The notes beneath the pieces are model-generated. The model was not told where the DNA came from, made no database searches, and worked only from the letters and a program-made list of their open reading frames with translations. From Deltaproteobacteria bacterium (lineage in GTDB: Bacteria; Myxococcota_A; Polyangia; Polyangiales; Ga0077539), in NCBI GenBank assembly GCA_016704445.1, contig JADJAE010000136.1, forward strand, positions 1 to 8,515: a DNA stretch of 8,515 nucleotides. Reading direction: 5' to 3'. The translations under genes and the position numbers were made by a program. Shown piece by piece: positions 1 through 6,617 of the stretch. Position 1 is the stretch's first letter. Each line of letters begins with the position of its first letter.

Positions 1-1721
1 GGCCGACGGTGCGCTGCGACTCGCCCGCCCACGGCGGGATGATCAACCTCGCGCCCGGATCGGCACTGACCTTCCGCGGCACCGCGACCGACGCCAGGGC
101 GTCACCCGGTGACCGTCAGCGACGTCGCGGCTCCTCGACGATGCGGGAGCCTTCTCTGCGCCGATCACCTCGCGCTTCGGCATCAACGCCGTCACCGTCG
201 TCGCCACCGACCGGCACGGCCTCGAGACCCGCAAGCTCTGCGCGTTCCTCGCCGCCGATCGCTGGACCCCGGAGAACCAGCCATTCCCCAACGCCGTCGC
301 GCTGCGGCTCACCCCCGCCGGCGTCGACGACGGCATGCCCGCGTCCCCCATCAGCTCCCTGGGCGACGTGCTGCGTGCAGTGCTCGCCACCCCGTCGTTC
401 GCGACCAGCTACACGGCGCCCTCCTCGCCACGAACCCCGCTCAAGCCCCTGAGCTGTGACCTCGTCTCTCCCTTCGGAGGGTGCCTCGCCTCGACGCGCG
501 TCGACTACCGCAACGTCACCTTCCGCGGCGCGACCACGTCGAGCTTCTCCCTGGTCAACGGCGGACTCGCGACCAGCGTCCGCTTCAACAATGTCGAGGT
601 CGCCATCGAGATCAGCGGCAGCGCCCCCCCGATCGCGCTGCCCACGCCAGGAACCGTCACCTTCAACTACGTCCAGGTCGATGCCATCCACGACCTCTCC
701 GTCGTCGGCGGGCGTCCCCGCGCCGTGCTGCGGCTCGGCTCCGCGCGGGCTTCAGTCAACGGAACCGTCGTCGACGTTCCGGCTGTCAGCTCGCTGGCCT
801 CGGCGATCTCCACCGCCATCAGCCCACGCTCGACGCGGCCATCACGACCTCCCTCGGCACCACCGTCGCAACCTCCGTCGGAGGGCTCATCGGTGGCCTC
901 TTCGATGGCATCGACGTCTCCGGCCTTGCGAACGCCGTGACCATCCCACGCCCCGACGGCCTCGGGACGACACCCCTGAGTTTTACGGTGGGCTTCTCCG
1001 CGCTCAACGCCACCGCGTCGTCGCGATGACCCTCGGGCTCAACACCCTCTTTTCGACCACGGTGCAGCGCACCACCCCGGCGCCCTTCGGCATCCCGCTT
1101 CCTCCCTCCTCCAGCGCCGACTCGCTGACCACCCCCGCCACCGGCAGCTACGAGCTCGGCCTCTGGAACCAGCTCTTCTTCTCGCTCTGGCGCGGCGGAT
1201 TGCTGGACACCCGCCTGCCCGTCGGCGGCTCGAACCTGTCCGACCCTGGAGCACCCTACGCTCGGGTCGCCTCGACGCTGCCCTTCGTCGTTGGCCCCGC
1301 GAGCGCCGGGCGCGTGGCCATCGACTTCGGCGCGGTGGACATCGACCTGGTGATCCCCGCGTTGTTCGCCGCGCCGGTGCACACTGTGATGATCGGGCGC
1401 GGCACGGTGCCTGTATCCATCGCCGGGAACAGCCTTCGCTTCGGCGCCGTCACTCTCGAGCCCCTCACCATCAACACCGAGGGAACCGCGCTGCCTGACG
1501 TCATCCGGCGAAGCCTGGAGGAGAGCCTTCGGCTGCTGCTCGCCGACGTCGCTACGGGGTTGTTCACCAGCTTCCCGCCCATCCCCACGCCGTCCTTTAC
1601 GCTGCCCCCCAGCTCCAGCGCGTACGGCCTCCCGGCAGGGCAGGTGATCGGCCTCACCGCCCCGGTGCTCACCGTGGAGAACGGGCGCCTCGTCACCCGT
1701 GGCGCCTTCGGTCCGCGCTGA
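1..1721 (+). CDS. Secreted Ig-like plus BPI/LBP-like (TULIP) protein, 5' partial, frameshifted
   Basis: The reading frame is open at the window edge, so the N-terminus is missing. Read through five or six one-base shifts (near 95, 109, 130, 820 and 1015-1026), the protein is continuous to the TGA at 1719-1721. The first ~100 residues look like a bacterial Ig-like or glucodextranase-B-like domain (SPAHGGMINLAPGS, FRGTATDA, then FGINAVTVVATDRHG). A link with two cysteines (bases ~450-490) follows. Next comes a beta-rich half starting VDYRNVTFRG (base ~505) and ending in an amphipathic stretch (LDAAITTSLGTTVATSVGGL). The second half starts MTLGLNTLFSTTV and carries NQLFFSLWRGGLLDTRLP, APVHTVMIGRGTVPVSIAG and LFTSFPPIPTPSFTLP. 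That order resembles the second barrel of mammalian BPI, where a GFPLPTP-type segment sits near the C-terminus. Inferred role: binding lipid or a hydrophobic ligand outside the cytoplasm. The fold call is by eye; a plain surface beta-protein is the alternative. Confidence 0.6.
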
Positions 1722-1724
1722 TCA
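1719..1724. other. Abutting convergent stop codons (TGATCA)
   Basis: The plus-strand gene stops with TGA at 1719-1721. The minus-strand lipoprotein gene stops with TGA at 1722-1724, which reads TCA on the plus strand. The two stops form the palindrome TGATCA with no spacer, so any terminator for either gene must lie inside the other coding sequence. I saw no convincing hairpin with a T-tract on either side. Confidence 0.75.
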
Positions 1725-3450
1725 GCGAGGGCAGTACGGCTCCGGCATCGCGCCGTCGGGGCACGGGCCGCCGCCACCCGAACGGAACGCCCCGCGCCGT
1801 ACTGTCACGTTGAGCAGCTCGGCGGCGATGTCGGTCTCCGCGCGCCACGATCGTCACGTAGGGCACGGCCGTGAGGCGCGCTCGCGCCAGGATCCGAGAT
1901 CGAGATGATCCGGGGTGACGCCCGACCACGCGATGCCGAAGCTCACCAGGAATCCTGAAGCGACACCTGGAAGTCGTTGCGCTGCGGCGTGGTCCCGAGC
2001 AGCGAACCGCCCGCTCGGAAGTTGAGCGGGTTGTCCGTGAGGTCGTCACTGGTGAGCTGCGTCAGCCTGGAGCCATCGATGGTCTCGATGGACCCGATGC
2101 CCCGGACGAAGTTGGCAGAGATGCGATAGCCAAGCGTCCCTGGCGAGTACGTGACCTCATTCCCCGCGCTCGTGACGGGCTGGGTCGTGAGATACACATC
2201 GAAGAAGGTCGGAGGAAACGCGGGGTTGATCCGAGCGATGGACACCTGGCCGGAGACCACGAAGCTCCCCGCGCGCGGCACCGCCGTGCGCAGCATCGCG
2301 GCCCCGATGTGCTGCGTCGTCGACGTAAGCACGATGGAGTCGCTGCTCGCCGAGGCGACCGCGCCGAACATCGGAGTGAACTCCGCCGTGGGTCGAGGCC
2401 ACCCGCGGGGCCCCGCTGGAAGGTCTGCGCGCAGGCGCGGCCGGAGACCCTCGTCGAAGCTGCCGTCACAGTCGTCGTCGCGGTAGTTGCACGACTCCGT
2501 GGGGTAGGTGCAGACGGACGAGAGTGCATGCCTCGTCGCAACGGCGCACCCCGGGCGCGCTGCTGCCAGGCATCATGCAGGTGGCGTCCGCGGTGCAGCG
2601 CGGCCCGGTCGCCTCGCACTGCTGCCGGATACACGCGACGCATGCAGAGGTGCCGGGTCGACCGCCACATCGCATATCGTAGCAATCGCTCGGCCCGGAG
2701 CCGTCGCGGCAGTACTCGTCCGCGCTGCGACCGGCGAGGTTGTCCACGATCCCGTCGCAGTTGTTGTCGGCCCCGTCGCACGCCTCGGTACCCCTCGGGG
2801 AGGCGGCCGTGGAGGTGTCATTGCAGTCCTGCCCACGCACCACTCGCGCTGTTGCGGTGCCGCAGCGAGGGTTAGACGGGTCGGGGCACACATCGACGCG
2901 ATCGGTCACGCTGTCGCAGGTGGGCGGCGTGGTCCACGGCGGATCCCAATTGTCCCATCGGTTGAAGAACGCGTTGCTTACGTAGCTGTCGCCGTCCCCG
3001 TCGCCAGTGCGCATCGGCCCCGGCGTGGTGTTCGAGACCGTGCATGCGTTGCAGTCCTCGTCGTGCCCGAGCGTGTCGGCCACTTCGGTGTTCATCGGGT
3101 ACCGGTGACAGTCGAGATCGTCGCAGTCGTCGCCACCGGCGCACCGAACACTGCGATGGGTGTCGCGGTCCTGGTCGCAGGGGTCGGGGCCGAGCGAACA
3201 GCCCGGCGCCAGCACCACGTCCACCGGCACCATCGGAACATCCGTCGATGGCACATCGACGCCGACATCGGAACCCGCATCGGTGCCGACGTCCATCGTC
3301 GTCCCGAGGTCGGTCGACACGTCGATGCCGACCTCCGAGGTGGCCTCCGGGCCTGCGTCGCGCACCACCGGGGTCGAGCCATCACTGCACCCCGCGGCCA
3401 CGACCGAGACGCCCATCACCGCGCAGCGAATCCATTTGCTTCATCGACAT
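1722..3450 (-). CDS. MopE-motif lipoprotein with beta-rich, possibly lectin-like C-terminus (frameshifted)
   Basis: A predicted surface lipoprotein of unknown specific function. I start it at ATG 3450, behind AGGA at 3459-3462 (8-base spacing). Dropping one G of the GG at 3419-3420 gives a clean lipoprotein signal, MSMKQMDSLRVMGVSVVAAG, followed by the lipid-accepting Cys. A D/V/T-rich tether follows. The next ~250 residues are Cys- and Asp-rich with two or three MopE-type putative metal-binding units: GGDDCDD, then DGDGDS with GQDCNDT and EACDGADNNCDGIVDN. After a shift near 2530 comes ESCNYRDDDCDGSFDEG. The C-terminus (bases ~2380-1722) is beta-rich: FGAVASASSDSIVLTSTTQ through NDFQVSLQ, then TAVPYVTIVA and DIAAELLNVTVRRGAF, ending PEPYCPR. 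Further shifts lie near 1954, ~1880-1905 and ~1840. MopE is a copper-binding surface protein of methanotrophs; metal binding here is inferred from the motif only. It is third in the minus-strand gene set. Confidence 0.72.
3219..3359 (-). other. D/V/T-rich low-complexity tether of the lipoprotein
   Basis: This is the segment just after the lipidated Cys of the 1722-3450 gene. It repeats short units such as VGIDVSTDLG, MDVGTDAGSDVG and VDVPSTDVP, with almost no aromatic or basic residues. At DNA level the same GTCGAC/GACGTC-like words recur. Such linkers are common between lipid anchor and folded domain in myxobacterial surface lipoproteins. The likely job is to hold the metal-binding domain away from the membrane. 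Confidence 0.7.
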
Positions 3451-3533
3451 GTACCAGGTCCTGGTCTCGGCGCGCCGGGGTGGGAGTCATCGATCGTCGG
3501 GACACCATCGAGGCACCTCGCCAGCGGGCCGCA
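3451..3533. other. Short gap between the two lipoprotein genes
   Basis: There are 83 bases between the probable stop of the upstream lipoprotein gene and the ATG of the next. The only visible signal is an AGGA Shine-Dalgarno-like word at 3459-3462 on the minus strand. I saw no strong terminator hairpin, so co-transcription is plausible. The stop of the upstream gene is uncertain because indels are frequent here: another frame would end at 3487. Confidence 0.5.
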
Positions 3534-5272
3534 TCAACCCCGTCGCGGAGCACCGGCCTGGAGCCATCGTCTCCCGCGCTGCAACAGCGGAGCGCCCCAG
3601 CGCCCCCTGAGCGTCGCGATGTCGCCGGGTAGCTCCGTCGTCGCACAGGCGCAGCCGCCCCCCGCCGGGATCTCCAGCACCGATCCCGTGAGCTCGCTCA
3701 CACGCAGCGCGCGGACGTGCGCTTCGCTCGCGGACCGATCGATCCAGGCGAGAACCCATCCGCCATCGTCGATGTCCCGCACCGTCGCGCCGCCGAAGGA
3801 GCCGCCGTTCTGGAGGATGCCCGCGTCGACGTAGGCCAGCGCGGGAGCATCGGCCTGCGTCACCCGAAGCGTCGCCGCGTTGACCATGGAGGCCGCGGGG
3901 TTGGCCGGGTCGAGCTGAACCCGCGCGAACTGCAGCGCCCCGTTGGGGTCGCAGCCCTCCTTCCACGCGAGCCCGATCTCCTGCCGACCATCGCGAACGC
4001 CGCCGAGCGCCAGCGCGACCTGGTCGACGTTGGCACTCGCCGTTGATCCGACACGTACCAGCAGGCGAGAGCGAGTGAGGTCGAGCGTCGCCGCCTCCGT
4101 GGCCTCGAAGGTCGGAACAACCCGGAGCTCGACGCCGCCACCCGCCACGCCATAGGCGACCACGAAGCCGCCGTCGGTCAGCGCCGCGACGGCCGGACGA
4201 CTGGTGGAACCGACCGCAGCCGTGAGCGGCGAGGGAGCGCCGCCGTGGATGCCCTGCACCCTGGAGAGGACGGGCACGTCGGGGTCGGTCTGCGGCGCCA
4301 CCCACGCGCCGAGGCCCAGGAGCGGTGACGGCACGTTGCATCCGGGTGCGCGTTCGTCCGCGGCTCGCGACTGCCAGAGCACCAGCGCACGATCGGGCTG
4401 GCCGACCGCGGAAGCCACCGCGATGGCAGGACGGGACGCGCCGGGATCACACGCCGGAGCGATGGCACCGACCCCGAGCGCCAGATTGGGGCGCCGCGAG
4501 GGGCGCGTCGGAAGTCGAGGGTGAGCGCACGCTGCGCCGGGTCGAAGGTCGCGACGTAGAGCCGACCTGGACCGCACCCGGCGTTGTTGACCGCTGCAGC
4601 GATCCAGAGCGTGTCGGAGAGAGGCTGCGCGACGAGGTCGGCGAAGCGCGCCCCGCCCCCAACGCTGGGCGCGTCCGGCGTGCCGGTGGGCCAGCCGGGC
4701 ATGGCGACCGAGCGCTCGCTCTCCGTGTACACCGTCCGCCATGTGACGGGCATCGCCGCCGGCGCCCCGTCGGTCACGAAGCCCAGCGCTGCGCCGCTCG
4801 CCGCGTCGGTGGTCATCACTGCGAGGCCGCCTGCAGCGGGGCTCCGGCGCGCGGCGCTCAACGTCGCTGGGACGCCCGTCGAGGCGCCGAGATCCTGCGA
4901 GGGGGAGATCCAGACGCCCTCGTCGATGATGGTGTTGCAGTTGTTGTCGACGCCGTCCGGGTCCTCGGCGCGACCGTGGGTACGCAGTATCCCCAGGCCG
5001 GGCGTGTCGTCGCAGTCGTTGCCACCGCAGCCCGCACGCGCCTCACCGTCGCCGTCACCATCGGACGTGAGAACGCACTGGTGCGATGTCGCCGAGCACG
5101 CATAGCGAGCACACGCGTCCGCCGCGATATGGCCCTCGGTATTGAGCACCTCGCAGTCCGACTGCAGCCGACACGTCGGGATCTCGAAGCCGCCGACGGT
5201 CAGACTGCACTGCACGAGCAGGGGAGCCAGGAGCGCGAGCCGGAGGGAGAGAGAGCCGGATCGGGTGTTCAT
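3534..5272 (-). CDS. MopE-motif lipoprotein with probable beta-propeller domain (one frameshift)
   Basis: A predicted outer surface lipoprotein, about 579 residues after repair. ATG 5272 has a good GGAGG at 5282-5286 (9-base spacing) inside the end of the upstream gene. The N-terminus MNTRSGSLSLRLALLAPLLV runs into lipobox LLVQC (Cys22). Residues 34-68 are Cys-rich. Residues 71-118 hold DGDGDGE and a MopE-type unit (GGNDCDD, then DPDGVDNNCNTIIDEG). The rest has recurring strand patterns: SRPAIAVA with RALVLWQS, then RPAVAALTDGGFVVAYG, then DAPALAYVDAG with GGWVLAWIDRS. These xPAVAxxxDGGFVVAW-like repeats suggest a beta-propeller, which is inference. A missing G in the GGGG at 4488-4491 breaks the frame; restoring it joins RGAP to NLALGVGAIAP. 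The last residues are uncertain. The Cys/MopE region makes it a relative of the next gene in architecture, not clearly in sequence. Confidence 0.8.
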
Positions 5273-5286
5273 CAGAACGTCCCTCC
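5270..5286 (-). promoter_or_regulatory. TGATG stop-start overlap with Shine-Dalgarno
   Basis: On the minus strand the stop TGA (5274-5272) of the TPR-PEGA gene shares its A with the ATG (5272-5270) of the lipoprotein gene. GGAGG at 5286-5282 lies 9 bases before the ATG, within the last codons of the upstream gene. This arrangement is typical of translational coupling, and it fixes both the start of the downstream gene and the shared transcript. Confidence 0.85.
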
Positions 5287-6279
5287 CACCGGAGACGCCG
5301 CCGGTGCGTGTGCCGACCCAGGCGAGAGGCTCACGGTCGGGCGCGCCGCCTCTGCGGGCCGTCCACCTCGGTGAAACTCCGTGAAGGCGAAGATCACCCC
5401 GGCCGCGACGCCGAAGGCCGCCGCGGTGCCATAGAGGACGTCCGCCACGAGGGCCGTCGATCGGACATCGCTGCGCGTCTCTTCGGTGACGGTGTAGCGC
5501 TGCGCGGGGTCGTTCAGGCGAGCCTCGGCGTCGGAGTCGGCCACCAGCGCGCTCACCCCGAAGACGGCGCCGACCACGAGCGCGGCGCCGGTCGCGCCCA
5601 CCGCGGTCCAGAAGTACACCGGGGGCAGTCCGTGCACCTCGGGGATGCGCTCGAGCGCGAAGGTGAGCGCGCGGGTGGCGCGACCGGTGAGCTGCACCTC
5701 CTGCTGCGCGGGCAGGTACCCGCTCGCGCGGAGCTGCACCGTGTGACGGCCTCCGGGCACGCGCACGTCACCGGGCGCCGTCCCCACCCGGCGGTTGTCG
5801 ACCCACACCTCCGCGCCGCGGACGTTCGAGCCGACCCGCAGCACGCCGAGGAAGTTCTCGAGCGCGCGGAGCATGCCCTGCACCTCGTCACGGTTGGTGG
5901 CCCGGTCGCCCATCTCCTGGAGATAGCGGCGGTAGTTCGCGAGGGCCTCGTCGTAGCGTCCGAGCTGCTCCTGGCACTGGGCGATGTTGAAGAGCACCCG
6001 CGCCTGCTGCGGACTTCCCCGGAGGAGCTCGTAGAGCCGTTCGAACTCTGCGAGCGCCCCGTCGTAGCTACCGCGCTCGAAGAGGTCACGCGCGGTGGCG
6101 AGGCGCGCTCGGGCCTCGGCGCGCTCGCTCTCGAAGCCACTGTCGCCAGCGCCTGGAGACGACGTCGGCGCGGGCTGCGCGGCAGACGCCGGGGTCTGCG
6201 CCAGCGCCCCCAGGGCCGAGAGCGTGAGGGAGAGACCGAGCGCCGAAGCAGCGGAGAGAGAGCGGAGGCGATGGTTCAT
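5272..6279 (-). CDS. TPR and PEGA domain membrane protein
   Basis: An intact 335-residue envelope protein. I chose ATG 6279 because it opens a clear signal peptide, MNHRLRSLSAASALGLSLTL, with likely cleavage after ALGALA (residue 27). The open frame continues upstream to 6453, but that stretch is Pro/Arg-rich and does not look coding. After a Pro/Ala-rich spacer, residues ~55-122 form a TPR-like helical pair (ARLATARDLFERGSYDGALA, then ARVLFNIAQCQEQLGRYDEA). Residues ~145-211 match the PEGA pattern, a small surface beta-domain (GVLRVGSNVRGAEVWVDNRR, PGGRHTVQLRASGYLP). Two hydrophobic segments follow (residues ~220-247 and ~275-300), separated by an acidic stretch. A Pro/Ala-rich tail ends the protein. 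TPR-PEGA proteins of this shape are common in myxobacteria, often near Ser/Thr kinases; their exact roles are mostly unknown. It is the first gene of the minus-strand set and is coupled to the next. Confidence 0.88.
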   Translation of the reverse strand: MNHRLRSLSAASALGLSLTLSALGALAQTPASAAQPAPTSSPGAGDSGFESERAEARARLATARDLFERGSYDGALAEFERLYELLRGSPQQARVLFNIAQCQEQLGRYDEALANYRRYLQEMGDRATNRDEVQGMLRALENFLGVLRVGSNVRGAEVWVDNRRVGTAPGDVRVPGGRHTVQLRASGYLPAQQEVQLTGRATRALTFALERIPEVHGLPPVYFWTAVGATGAALVVGAVFGVSALVADSDAEARLNDPAQRYTVTEETRSDVRSTALVADVLYGTAAAFGVAAGVIFAFTEFHRGGRPAEAARPTVSLSPGSAHAPAASPVGGTF

Positions 6280-6617
6280 CGGGGGGGTACACCGGAGGCA
6301 TCGGAGGCGAACACGAGGAGGGGGCAGTGGCACGGGGAAGACCCCGTGGGCGGGTCCTGGCCGATGCGTTGACGACCCCTCTGAGGGTGGGGAGCCGTCA
6401 TGATCCCCTCGACGAGCGGCACCGTACCATGGGAGTCGCACGATCGAGAACACGGTTGCCCTCGACGACGGACCCCTGAAGTCGGGTTAGGATTCCGACG
6501 GGGTGATCGGGTTGTCCTGTGTTCCCGAACATGCGACCTCTCGCTTCGTCCACGCGGTTCCCTGCTGCGCCCGCGACTGTACTGCGCGCTCCCTCGCTGA
6601 CCGATGGTTAAGCCCAC
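6280..6617. other. Divergent intergenic region
   Basis: These 338 bases separate the outward-facing TPR-PEGA gene and kinase-like gene, and so should hold promoters for both. I could not assign a confident promoter. A TTGACG word occurs at 6369-6374 without a matching -10, and GGTTAGGAT at 6484-6492 resembles a lone -10. A G7 run lies at 6281-6287, immediately upstream of the TPR-PEGA start. A small CCTCTGAGG palindrome (6378-6386) is too short to call an operator. No ORF here looks coding. Neither start has a strong Shine-Dalgarno. Confidence 0.55.

Noticed and set aside
2508..3632. Plus-strand open frame (374 codons) opposite the lipoprotein gene
   Set aside because: Val/Arg/His-rich composition with no domain; the opposite strand has the lipobox and MopE motifs.
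6328..6345. Possible sigma-54 promoter (TGGCACG at about 6328)
   Set aside because: The -24 element matches, but no TTGC-like -12 element follows at the required spacing.
4325..6372. Two long plus-strand open frames (4325-5374 and 5308-6372)
   Set aside because: Both are Arg/Gly/Ala-rich shadows opposite the intact TPR-PEGA gene and the signal-peptide-bearing lipoprotein gene.
6375..6390. Inverted repeat around CCTCTGAGG as operator or terminator
   Set aside because: The stem is only about four pairs with a three-base loop and has no T-tract; expected by chance in GC-rich DNA.
6280..6453. N-terminal extension of the TPR-PEGA gene to 6453
   Set aside because: The added 58 residues are Pro/Arg-rich and would bury a clear signal peptide starting at 6279.
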